DNA of 6,992 nucleotides from Prevotellaceae bacterium (GTDB lineage: Bacteria > Bacteroidota > Bacteroidia > Bacteroidales > UBA932), in NCBI GenBank assembly GCA_031259655.1, contig JAIRLF010000328.1, positions 1 through 6,992 of the forward strand, written 5' to 3'. Below the pieces are notes generated by a model, which saw only the letters and a list, made by a program, of their open reading frames with translations, searched no databases and had not been told where the DNA came from. Positions 1 to 5,984 of the stretch are shown piece by piece. Positions within the stretch are counted from its first letter, which is position 1, and each line of letters begins with the position of its first letter. The translations under genes and the position numbers were made by a program.

Positions 1-42
1 TAAACAAACGATGCCTGTTAAGGCTAATTTAATTTTCTTCAT
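1..42 (-). CDS. N-terminus of an exported protein (cut by left edge)
   Basis: Reading leftward from the ATG at 42-40, the frame is open to the window edge for exactly 14 codons and gives MKKIKLALTGIVCL. This has the form of a signal peptide start: three lysines followed by a hydrophobic stretch. The cysteine at residue 13 is too close to the start to be a convincing lipobox, so a type I signal peptide or a longer lipoprotein signal are both possible. An A-rich leader (TTAAAGAT) precedes the ATG and a good phylum-type -7 element lies about 22 bases upstream, which supports a real gene start. Nothing can be said about function because the mature protein lies outside the window. Confidence 0.6.
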   Translation of the reverse strand, partial: MKKIKLALTGIVCL

Positions 43-63
43 ATCTTTAATATTTATTTTAAG

Positions 64-71
64 CAAACTTA
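64..71 (-). promoter_or_regulatory. -7 promoter element for the left-edge exported protein
   Basis: On the minus strand this reads TAAGTTTG, a full match to the Bacteroidota -7 consensus TAnnTTTG. It would place the transcript start roughly 15 bases before the ATG at 42. No TTTG-like -33 element is seen at the expected distance, where the sequence is A/T-rich. The call rests on the -7 match and its position. Confidence 0.5.
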
Positions 72-91
72 GTTAATATTTATTTTTATTA

Positions 92-203
92 GAAGGATTT
101 TCTCCTTCGTGGTATTTTCTATCGCCAAAGGCGAAATCTGAAATCTACCGATATTTTTGTTCTACTGTTCCATCCGAAAGTAAATCAGTTAAATTCGTTA
201 ACT
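92..203. repeat. Three short inverted repeats in the 3' region of the HTH gene
   Basis: The gene-free stretch 43-219 holds three small perfect hairpins. They are GAAGGA/TCCTTC (92-97 and 103-108, loop 5), TCGCC/GGCGA (122-126 and 130-134, loop 3), and AGTTAA/TTAACT (187-192 and 198-203, loop 5). A tandem GAAATCT pair sits at 133-146. None is followed by a run of T on the minus strand, so none is a standard intrinsic terminator for the regulator gene ending at 220. The 92-108 repeat lies just upstream of the next gene's promoter and could be an operator, but that is inference. Confidence 0.4.
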
Positions 204-219
204 CATTAGTTTTCCGGTT

Positions 220-849
220 TTAACCGGCAATATGGCTTGCCTGGCTTGTCGGGAACAGAGAAAGATGCGCCATATTAATCAATTCCGGAGGCGCGAAGGT
301 TTTCGGAACAGTGTCCGAAAACTTATCGCGCCATGGTATTTGTTGTCCTGTTGTTGGGGTTTTAAGATTCGTCCGGCTTTCAGGCGCCGGAACGTTCTTC
401 TCCGATTGACGATTCTCTATCACTTGCCGTGTATCATTTTTAATGGCTTGGAGAGTGGCGGGAGAAAAGATTTTTATTTCTTTATCAAGTATTTGTCGCG
501 CTAATTTAAGCGCTTCTTCATTTCGATTTTGTTGTTTTGAAGTCGGGATTTCATTTCGGATATATGTCGGAATAAAACATCCGGAGCGCTTTGCAACAGC
601 AAGTTCCGAATCCTGCCCGGAATGGTAATTCATTATTTTGTCCATAGAAATATTGTATTCACTGCACAAAATACAGAGTTCACTGAGTTTGAGTTCTGTT
701 TCGCCTTTGATTCTCTGGTATAACGCTGTTGTACCTATATTCAATACTTCTTCAAGTTGATATATAAATCCGATGTTTTTCGGTATTTGGGCTTTTATAA
801 GGCTAAATAAATATGCCTGTTTCTTGCCAATACTGTTTTTTTTGCTCAT
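220..849 (-). CDS. HTH-type transcriptional regulator with unusual C-terminal tail
   Basis: This is a 209-residue protein. Residues about 14-76 look like the N-terminal DNA-binding region common in Bacteroidales regulators: an LFSLIKAQIP lead, then a helix-turn-helix around LNIGTTALYQRIKGE, then a helical LSELCILCSEYNISMDKI segment. This resembles the BetR/Cro-like HTH class, in which the domain selects for nucleotide-binding helices of the XRE type. Residues about 108-150 are charged and helical. Residues about 150-209 are rich in P, T, S and Q and look disordered, and I do not recognise that half. The ATG at 849 follows an A-rich leader and lies downstream of a clear promoter at 893-923. 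It lies behind rlmN but is probably transcribed on its own. The target is unknown; the adjacent exported gene at the left edge is a candidate. The DNA-binding role is fairly secure, the regulon is not. Confidence 0.75.
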   Translation of the reverse strand: MSKKNSIGKKQAYLFSLIKAQIPKNIGFIYQLEEVLNIGTTALYQRIKGETELKLSELCILCSEYNISMDKIMNYHSGQDSELAVAKRSGCFIPTYIRNEIPTSKQQNRNEEALKLARQILDKEIKIFSPATLQAIKNDTRQVIENRQSEKNVPAPESRTNLKTPTTGQQIPWRDKFSDTVPKTFAPPELINMAHLSLFPTSQASHIAG

Positions 850-892
850 TTTTTTTCATCTCGTATTCATACTATTAATATCTTTTACGGCG

Positions 893-923
893 CAAAGGTA
901 AATATTTTTTTTATTTCTCCAAT
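893..923 (-). promoter_or_regulatory. Promoter of the HTH regulator
   Basis: On the minus strand, a -33-like ATTG (923-920) is followed by a 19-base spacer and then TACCTTTG (900-893). This fits the Bacteroidota TTTG-N19-TAnnTTTG pattern. It lies about 44 bases before the ATG at 849 and inside the short gap after rlmN, so the regulator can be transcribed independently of the upstream operon. No terminator hairpin is visible after rlmN, so read-through is also possible. Confidence 0.65.
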
Positions 924-935
924 ATTTTTTCTTTT

Positions 936-1943
936 TTACGACCTGTTACCGGATAGCATTCCGCAGGCGGCAAAGATATCTTCGCCTCTTGACGAGCGGA
1001 TTGTAGTCAGCAATCCTTTTGCATTGAGACGGTTTTTGAAGTTTTCCATTGTTATTTCATCGGATGGCGACAGGTCGCTGTCGGGTATTATATGGAATCG
1101 TATCAAGTTTACCCTCACATCGTTTCCGGACAGCAATTTAACGAGTGCGTTTGCATGTCGTGCCGAATCGTTGACGCCTGCAAACATAATGTATTCGAAA
1201 CTGATTCGCCGTTGAGTATATTCGTCTTTGGCAATCAGATTAAGGACGTCTTTGACAGGAAACATCTTTTGCATCGGCATCAGTTTCCGGCGTTCTTCGT
1301 CGAAAGGGCTGTGGAGACTGATAGCAAGGCGGCATTGACTGTTTTTCAGGAACTTTTCCAATCCCGTGAGTATGCCTGTTGTCGAGACCGTTATTCTTTT
1401 ATGGCTCCAGCCGGCGCCGTAGTCGGCAGTGAGAATTTCCAGACTTTTCAACACCTCGTCGATATTATCCATCGGTTCGCCCATACCCATGAAAACGACG
1501 TTAGTAAGACTGTCTTTTTCGGGCAGGCTCCATATTTGGTTGAGTATTTCGCCTGCTGTCAGGTTTGCTTTAAGTCCCTGTCGCGCAGTCATGCAAAAGC
1601 GGCAACCCATACGGCAACCCGCTTGCGACGAAATGCAAAGCGTCGCCCTGTCCGGTTCGGGGATATACACCGATTCGACAGAATGTCCCGAACGCAGCCG
1701 GTAAAGATATTTCTTTGTCCCGTCCGACGAAACTTGCACATCCGACGGGGGATACAGTCCGATTTCGTATTCTGCCGACAAGATTTCCCGCGCTTTTTTC
1801 GACAAATTGGTTATTTCGTTTATAGTCGAAACGCCATTTTTGTATAGCCAGTCGGCAATTTGTTTCCCTGCAAAGGACGGTAATCCTTTTTCTTTGGCAA
1901 TCAGGACGAGTTCATCCAAAGTCTTCCCAAAAATCGGTTCCAT
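936..1943 (-). CDS. rlmN: 23S rRNA (adenine-2503-C2)-methyltransferase RlmN
   Basis: A radical SAM enzyme that methylates C2 of A2503 in 23S rRNA, and in characterised relatives also A37 of some tRNAs, in the cytoplasm. From the ATG at 1943 it is 335 residues, normal for the shorter Bacteroidales members. Visible hallmarks are an N-terminal helical region (QIADWLYKNG), the [4Fe-4S] cluster motif C-RMG-C-RF-C (Cys110, 114, 117), a Cys seven residues before it (Cys103) matching E. coli Cys118, the SAM-contact GMGEP (about 155-159), and Cys327 in FAACGML matching the methyl-carrying E. coli Cys355. The paralogue Cfr shares these residues, but nothing in the surroundings suggests antibiotic resistance. 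A TTG six bases upstream is in frame, but I prefer the ATG. It starts 7 bases after the small membrane protein gene and looks like the last gene of the lpdA operon. Confidence 0.95.
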   Translation of the reverse strand: MEPIFGKTLDELVLIAKEKGLPSFAGKQIADWLYKNGVSTINEITNLSKKAREILSAEYEIGLYPPSDVQVSSDGTKKYLYRLRSGHSVESVYIPEPDRATLCISSQAGCRMGCRFCMTARQGLKANLTAGEILNQIWSLPEKDSLTNVVFMGMGEPMDNIDEVLKSLEILTADYGAGWSHKRITVSTTGILTGLEKFLKNSQCRLAISLHSPFDEERRKLMPMQKMFPVKDVLNLIAKDEYTQRRISFEYIMFAGVNDSARHANALVKLLSGNDVRVNLIRFHIIPDSDLSPSDEITMENFKNRLNAKGLLTTIRSSRGEDIFAACGMLSGNRS

Positions 1944-1950
1944 ATTCAAT

Positions 1951-2316
1951 TTATTTTCGGCATGCGTTGATGATTATTTTTACTAATTCAATAAGCGCGC
2001 CGATTGCCGCAAGAAAGCCCAAAAGCGTCCATGGAAAAACAATAAGACCGAGATATTGAAGATATACGGTCAATCCGAAAAACAGAGTTCCGACGATAAT
2101 CTTTGCAGTTGAAACCGGATACGGTTTTTTCTGTTCTTGACGGTTTTCCAACAGTTTCCGGTGTTCTTCGAGTTTAGCAAGAATTTCTTTTGTCAACTCA
2201 TCGTCGGCGCCTTTACGGTTGAGATACAAGAGGACATCGGAAAAGCGGTCGCCCCGTTCAATCATTTTCACAGAGTATTGCAACAGTCTGTCTTTTTCTT
2301 CCTGTTCCATTTTCAT
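1951..2316 (-). CDS. Small membrane protein with two C-terminal helices, function unknown
   Basis: This is a 121-residue protein I cannot name. Residues 1-65 are soluble and strongly charged, with an amphipathic helical look (KMIERGDRFSDVLLYLNRKG, then LTKEILAKLEEHRKLLENRQEQKK). Residues about 71-92 and 94-116 are hydrophobic and should form two membrane helices separated by a tight turn near FPW, ending in a basic CRK tail. The layout predicts a cytosolic helical head on a membrane hairpin. Its ATG (2316-2314) shares one base with the lpdA stop codon (TAATG), a typical arrangement for translational coupling, and rlmN follows after 7 bases. An alternative start, Met3 at 2310, would drop only two residues. 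The position suggests co-expression with lpdA, but no functional link can be shown from the sequence. Confidence 0.8.
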   Translation of the reverse strand: MKMEQEEKDRLLQYSVKMIERGDRFSDVLLYLNRKGADDELTKEILAKLEEHRKLLENRQEQKKPYPVSTAKIIVGTLFFGLTVYLQYLGLIVFPWTLLGFLAAIGALIELVKIIINACRK

Positions 2317-3704
2317 TATAGATGAATGACTTCTCCATGCGCTGCTGCGGCGGCTTCGGCGACAGCTTCGCTCATAGTCGGGTGAGGATGTATCGTTTTC
2401 ATTATTTGTTTACCCGTTGCGCCCAACTTCATTGCCAGCGTCAGTCCTGCTATTATTTCGGTTACTCCGGCGCCAATCAGGTGCGCGCCCAAAAGTTTGT
2501 CGGTCTTTTCGTCGAACACGAGTTTCACAAAACCTTCTCTGTGACCGGCAGCAGCGGCTTTTCCCGAAGCCGAATAAGGGAATTTCCCTGTTTTCACGGT
2601 AAATCCGGCTTCGTTTGCCTGCTTTTCGGTCATACCGACAGAGGCTACTTCGGGAGTTGTATAGATACAGGATGGGATAGTGTTATAATCAATCGGTTCC
2701 ACCTCCAATCCCGCGATTTTTTCCACACAGGCGACCGCTTCGCTCGAAGCCACATGAGCCAGAGCGGGAGTAGAAATCACGTCGCCGATTGCATAAACGC
2801 CTTCGACATTTGTGCGGTAAAACGAATCGGTTTTGATTTTACCTTTTTCTACCTCTATGCCAAGCTTTTCGAGACCAATATCTTCGATATTGGCGACAAT
2901 TCCCACTGCAAATAACACTTTGCTGCAAACCACTGTTTCGGAGCCTTTTTTAGTCGAAATCTCAACAATGCATTGCTTTTTGTTTTCGTCGACAGTCACC
3001 GAATTGACCGACGAGTTCGTCATCACCTTAATTCCCTCTTTCCGCAACGACCTGCTCAGCTGCGCCGAAACATCTTCGTCTTCCAAAGGAACGATATTCG
3101 GCATAAATTCGACGAGTGTAACTTTCGTACCTGTTGAATTATAGAAGTATGCCAGTTCTGCGCCTATCGCGCCCGAGCCGACAATCACCATGCTTGGAGG
3201 AATTGTGTCGGGAAACAGGGCAGTCTTGTAAGTCAACAGATATTTTTCGTCGACCGGCATGGAAGGGAGTTCCTTCGGGCGGGCGCCGGTGGCAATAATG
3301 ATGTGTGTAGCAGTGATTTTGCGACTTTCTTCAGCCGAAACTTCGACCGTGTTCGGCGATTCCAGCCGTCCATAACCTTTAATCAGGTCGATTTTGTTCT
3401 TTTTCAGCAACATGTATATACCTTTACTCATTGTGGCAGATACATTTTTAGCTCTTTCGACCACAAGGTCGATGTCGAGATAAGCGCCTTTGTCAATTAT
3501 CCCGTAATCTGTAGAATGAACAATATCCTCAAATACTTGCACCTCTTTAAGCAAAGATTTTGTCGGGATACATCCCCGGTTGAGACAAACCCCGCCAACT
3601 TCGGCGCATTCGACTATTGCCGTGCGCATTCCCAATTGCGACGCCCGGATTGCTGCTACATAACCTCCGGGACCACTGCCTATTACTATTAAATCGTATT
3701 GCAT
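2316..3704 (-). CDS. lpdA: Dihydrolipoyl dehydrogenase (E3)
   Basis: A cytosolic FAD flavoprotein that reoxidises dihydrolipoamide with NAD+ in 2-oxoacid dehydrogenase complexes and the glycine cleavage system. It is 462 residues from the ATG at 3704, the usual family length. Visible in order are the FAD dinucleotide-binding motif GSGPGG (about 9-14), the redox-active disulfide C-LNRG-C (Cys40, Cys45), the second FAD contact ATGARP (about 138-143), the NAD-binding loop VGSGAIGAE (about 175-183), the FAD motif VYAIGD (about 303-308), and the dimer-interface catalytic pair in HPHPTMSE (His441, Glu446). A TTG two codons upstream is in frame, but the ATG is the better start. No E1, E2 or lipoate genes are visible here, so this E3 may serve several complexes encoded elsewhere. 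It is the first gene of a leftward operon with the small membrane protein and rlmN. Confidence 0.95.
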   Translation of the reverse strand: MQYDLIVIGSGPGGYVAAIRASQLGMRTAIVECAEVGGVCLNRGCIPTKSLLKEVQVFEDIVHSTDYGIIDKGAYLDIDLVVERAKNVSATMSKGIYMLLKKNKIDLIKGYGRLESPNTVEVSAEESRKITATHIIIATGARPKELPSMPVDEKYLLTYKTALFPDTIPPSMVIVGSGAIGAELAYFYNSTGTKVTLVEFMPNIVPLEDEDVSAQLSRSLRKEGIKVMTNSSVNSVTVDENKKQCIVEISTKKGSETVVCSKVLFAVGIVANIEDIGLEKLGIEVEKGKIKTDSFYRTNVEGVYAIGDVISTPALAHVASSEAVACVEKIAGLEVEPIDYNTIPSCIYTTPEVASVGMTEKQANEAGFTVKTGKFPYSASGKAAAAGHREGFVKLVFDEKTDKLLGAHLIGAGVTEIIAGLTLAMKLGATGKQIMKTIHPHPTMSEAVAEAAAAAHGEVIHL

Positions 3705-3745
3705 ATCCAAATAATTTTCGTCATCCGTATTTCTTTTTACAAATG

Positions 3746-3775
3746 CAAAGATAAGATATAATTTCCGGATTCAAT
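3746..3775 (-). promoter_or_regulatory. Promoter of the lpdA operon
   Basis: On the minus strand, ATTG (3775-3772), an 18-base spacer and TATCTTTG (3753-3746) match the Bacteroidota -33/-7 pattern, with a full TAnnTTTG match. The transcript would begin near 3740, about 36 bases before the lpdA ATG. It overlaps the oppositely directed hydrolase promoter by about 14 bases. Confidence 0.65.
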
Positions 3776-3792
3776 CGAATTTTGTACTTTTG
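3762..3792 (+). promoter_or_regulatory. Promoter of the hydrolase gene
   Basis: TTTC (3762-3765), a 19-base spacer and TACTTTTG (3785-3792) fit the Bacteroidota promoter pattern; the -7 match is complete, the -33 is weaker. It would give a leader of about 50 bases before the ATG at 3847. The last three bases of the -7 box are also an in-frame TTG (3790). That argues against starting the protein there, because the transcript would begin downstream of it. Confidence 0.6.
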
Positions 3793-3846
3793 CAAAATAT
3801 TATTTCGTGTAACATGAAGAATTTGTGTAATTTAAATCTCAAAATT

Positions 3847-5052
3847 ATGAAACGGACAGTTGTATTACTGTGTATAATGTTTTGTGTCGAAACTCTTTCG
3901 GCTCAATCTGCGGTGAACAGGTTGAAAACATGGTTGTCTCAATCGCGTAACGAAAATATTGCCGAACAAAAGTTTGCGCGAAAATCGCTGTCGCAAGTCG
4001 AAGCCTCGGAAGCTGCAAAATTGCTTTTTGCGCATAAACAGCAGACCCTCCGCGACGAATACGGGAAACAATGGCAGGAAAAACAGCTGCATGCAGGCAA
4101 ATATGTGATGAAATTCGATTATCGCGTGTTCGGTGAAAAGCCTGCCGACGGACGAAGTCTGTACATCTCGATGCACGGAGGCGGCAATACTTCCGATGCG
4201 GTGAACGACAGGCAATGGAGCAATCAAATACGTCTGTACGAACCCGATGAAGGCGTTTATCTCGCTCCGCGTTCGGCGGTGAACGATTGGAACATGTGGT
4301 TTCAGCCTCATATAGATACGCTTTTCGACAAGTTGATACAACTCGCTGCGGCTTTCGAGGACGTCAATCCCGACAAGGTTTATCTGATGGGCTATTCTGC
4401 CGGTGGCGACGGGGCTTACCGTATGGCGCCGCGTCTTGCCGACCGTTGGGCTGCCGCGGCGATGATGGCAGGGCATCCGGGCGACGTCAGCCCTCTAAAT
4501 CTCCGAAATATCGGGTTTTCGTTATGGATGGGCGAGCAGGACAGCGCTTATAATCGTAACGCCGAGGCTGCGCGATTCGGAAAATTGATGGACAGCCTGC
4601 ACCAAGCGGATGTAAACGGATATATCCATGAAACTCACATCGTTGCCGGAAGAGGACATTGGATGAATAAACAGGATTCCGCCGCCGTCCCCTGGATGGC
4701 GAAATTCCGCCGAAATGCTATCCCTCAAAAGGTTGTATGGCGTCAGGACGATACTCCGCACGAATCGTTCTACTGGTTGTCGGTGTCTTTGAACGAGATA
4801 GAAAAAGGAAAACAACTTATTGTCGAACATGCGGACAATACGTTTACCGTCCTGAAAAACGATTACCGGACATTTAAAATAGGCTTGAACGATTCGATGA
4901 TTGATTTTAGTAAACCGGTGAAAGTTGTTGTAAACGGGAAAGTTGTGTTTAATAAAAAAGTAATCCGTAAAATAGAAGATATTTACGCTTCTATAGAAAA
5001 ACGTAACGATTCGTCGTTAATTTTCAGCGCGTTTATTACTGTCGAAATATAA
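3847..5052 (+). CDS. Secreted alpha/beta-hydrolase (esterase-like)
   Basis: From the ATG at 3847 it is 401 residues. The first 20 form a type I signal peptide (MKRTVVLLCIMFCVETLSAQ, cleavage likely after Ala19 or near Gln20), so the enzyme should be exported to the periplasm or beyond. The core shows an oxyanion-type HGGG (about 110-113), the nucleophile elbow GYSAGG with Ser184, a likely acid residue in GEQD (Asp232) and a late GHWM with His271: a complete Ser-Asp-His set. The AAAAMMAGHPGD stretch after the nucleophile resembles PHB-depolymerase/prolyl-oligopeptidase-like esterases. The C-terminal 100 or so residues look like beta strands (VVWRQDD, SFYWLSVSLNEI, KVVVNGKVVFNKK) and probably form an accessory beta-sandwich. 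The substrate is unknown; an ester of a sugar or polyphenol is one option. An in-frame ATG at 3814 would give an untypically long signal n-region. The amidotransferase follows after 31 bases, likely in one transcript. Confidence 0.82.
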   Translation: MKRTVVLLCIMFCVETLSAQSAVNRLKTWLSQSRNENIAEQKFARKSLSQVEASEAAKLLFAHKQQTLRDEYGKQWQEKQLHAGKYVMKFDYRVFGEKPADGRSLYISMHGGGNTSDAVNDRQWSNQIRLYEPDEGVYLAPRSAVNDWNMWFQPHIDTLFDKLIQLAAAFEDVNPDKVYLMGYSAGGDGAYRMAPRLADRWAAAAMMAGHPGDVSPLNLRNIGFSLWMGEQDSAYNRNAEAARFGKLMDSLHQADVNGYIHETHIVAGRGHWMNKQDSAAVPWMAKFRRNAIPQKVVWRQDDTPHESFYWLSVSLNEIEKGKQLIVEHADNTFTVLKNDYRTFKIGLNDSMIDFSKPVKVVVNGKVVFNKKVIRKIEDIYASIEKRNDSSLIFSAFITVEI

Positions 5053-5083
5053 AGTTACACTTTAGATTGTATTATATACAGGT

Positions 5084-5785
5084 ATGAAAATAAATATTTT
5101 ATTATGCGACACGTTTGACGGTCAATTGCCCGAAAACGTCCCCGAGTACGTTTATTTGTTCCGGCAATTGTTCGGAAAGCTTGACAATAATATATCGTAC
5201 GAAATTTTCGATGTTCGGAACGATATTTATCCCGCATCGCTGCGAGGCGACGAACTGTATCTGATACCCGGTGGCATGGCAAGCGCATACGACAATGCGC
5301 AGTGGGTCAAAACGCTGATTGAATTCATTCGCACGATGTATTCGGAAAGCGTCAAAATGGCCGGCGTATGTTTCGGGCATCAGATAATAGCGCAAGCTCT
5401 GGGCGGCAGGGTCGAACAGGCGCGACAAGGTTGGGGAACGGGAGTGCGCTCTTCGGAAATCGTCGACCCGAAAGCGTTGACTTTCTTTCCCGAAGGGCAG
5501 ATGAGTCTTCTGTACAACCATCACGACCAGGTCGTCGAATTGCCGCCACACGCCAGGTGTTTCGCACGAAGCGAATTCTGTTCTGTCGACGGTTTCTATA
5601 TTGGCGACAATATCGTGACGTTTCAGGGGCATCCCGAATATACGCCCGAATACAGTCGATACCAACTCGTCAACCATTCCGCCGGCGAACCGGAAGACGT
5701 GATAACAAAAGCTTTAACTTCGCTGAACCGCAAAACCGATTCGTTAGCCGCCGCAAAATGGCTCGCAGATTTGGCACGCAGATGA
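5084..5785 (+). CDS. Stand-alone class I glutamine amidotransferase-like protein
   Basis: This is a 233-residue cytosolic protein of the class I (triad) glutamine amidotransferase fold. The catalytic triad is visible: Cys96 in the nucleophile elbow GVCFGHQ, then His183 and Glu185 in QGHPE near the C-terminus. The IPGGMASAYD segment (61-70) fits the oxyanion-hole loop. The length suits a GATase domain alone, with no synthetase domain as in GuaA, CarA or TrpG. It resembles the GMP-synthase-like type 1 amidotransferases of unknown role, some of which hydrolyse gamma-glutamyl compounds. The ATG at 5084 comes 31 bases after the hydrolase stop, with no promoter of the usual type between, which suggests co-transcription. 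The last few codons and the TGA stop lie within a repeat arm that starts near 5774, so the extreme C-terminus may have been shaped by the repeat. Confidence 0.85.
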   Translation: MKINILLCDTFDGQLPENVPEYVYLFRQLFGKLDNNISYEIFDVRNDIYPASLRGDELYLIPGGMASAYDNAQWVKTLIEFIRTMYSESVKMAGVCFGHQIIAQALGGRVEQARQGWGTGVRSSEIVDPKALTFFPEGQMSLLYNHHDQVVELPPHARCFARSEFCSVDGFYIGDNIVTFQGHPEYTPEYSRYQLVNHSAGEPEDVITKALTSLNRKTDSLAAAKWLADLARR

Positions 5786-5877
5786 CACAGATTGTACAGA
5801 TAACCGCAGATTTTTTCATTATCTGCGTAAATCCTTCTAATCTGTGTAAATCCTTCTAATCTGTGTCATCTGTGTGC
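5774..5877. repeat. Long imperfect inverted repeat spanning the amidotransferase stop
   Basis: The left arm at 5774-5793 and the right arm at 5858-5877 are reverse complements over 20 bases with one mismatch (position 5778). A second, inner stem CGCAGAT/ATCTGCG (5805-5811 and 5821-5827, loop 9) is nested between them. Transcribed RNA could fold into a long branched hairpin, with T-rich sequence after it (5878-5881 and 5895-5901), so it may also act as a rightward terminator. The left arm contains the TGA stop of the amidotransferase gene (5783-5785). Confidence 0.75.
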
Positions 5878-5898
5878 TTTTCTAATCTGTGTGCTTTT
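5827..5898. repeat. Short tandem repeats built on TTCTAATCTGTGT
   Basis: Two exact 19-base units beginning GTAAATCC lie head to tail (5827-5845 and 5846-5864). The 13-base word TTCTAATCTGTGT occurs three times (5835-5847, 5854-5866, 5880-5892). The word CTGTGTGCTTTT occurs twice, 17 bases apart (5870-5881 and 5887-5898). The units overlap the right arm of the inverted repeat, so tandem duplication and pairing sequence are intermixed. This looks like an intergenic interspersed repeat, not a CRISPR: the units are adjacent and there are no spacers. Confidence 0.75.
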
Positions 5899-5923
5899 TT
5901 TGAAAAATACCATTATTGTGGTA

Positions 5924-5954
5924 TTGCACATCTCTGTTTTACCCTCTAATTTTG
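5924..5954 (+). promoter_or_regulatory. Promoter of the lipoprotein / C-x-G-x-C protein unit
   Basis: TTG (5924-5926), a 20-base spacer and TAATTTTG (5947-5954) match the Bacteroidota promoter pattern, with a complete -7. Transcription would begin near 5960, about 25 bases before the ATG at 5985 or 70 before the one at 6030. Lying just after the repeat cluster, it separates this unit from the hydrolase-amidotransferase pair. Confidence 0.65.
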
Positions 5955-5984
5955 CATTACGAAATTATGGCATAAGATTTTATC

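Noticed and set aside
214..227. CCGGTT/AACCGG palindrome at the regulator's stop codon as a terminator
   Set aside because: The loop is too short for a stable hairpin at full stem length, and no T run follows on the minus strand.
1092..1847. A 251-codon plus-strand open frame across rlmN
   Set aside because: It is fully antisense to rlmN, whose catalytic motifs are intact. The translation has no domain-like features and no promoter or leader.
936..1943. Cfr-type antibiotic resistance methyltransferase (C8 of A2503)
   Set aside because: The sequence layout and housekeeping context fit RlmN, and no resistance or mobile genes accompany it. An alignment would settle this fully.
3790..3846. Upstream in-frame starts for the hydrolase (TTG at 3790, ATG at 3814)
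   Set aside because: The TTG is part of the -7 promoter box, so it would not be in the transcript. The ATG at 3814 would add 11 residues before a complete signal peptide.
3865..4476. A 203-codon minus-strand open frame across the hydrolase gene
   Set aside because: It is antisense to a gene with a signal peptide and catalytic triad; the translation is rich in R, H and F, as expected of a shadow frame.
5102..5677. A 191-codon minus-strand open frame across the amidotransferase gene
   Set aside because: It is antisense to an intact amidotransferase and has no recognisable motif or start signal.
5827..5898. CRISPR array
   Set aside because: Units are short, directly adjacent or overlapping, without spacers, and no cas genes are nearby.
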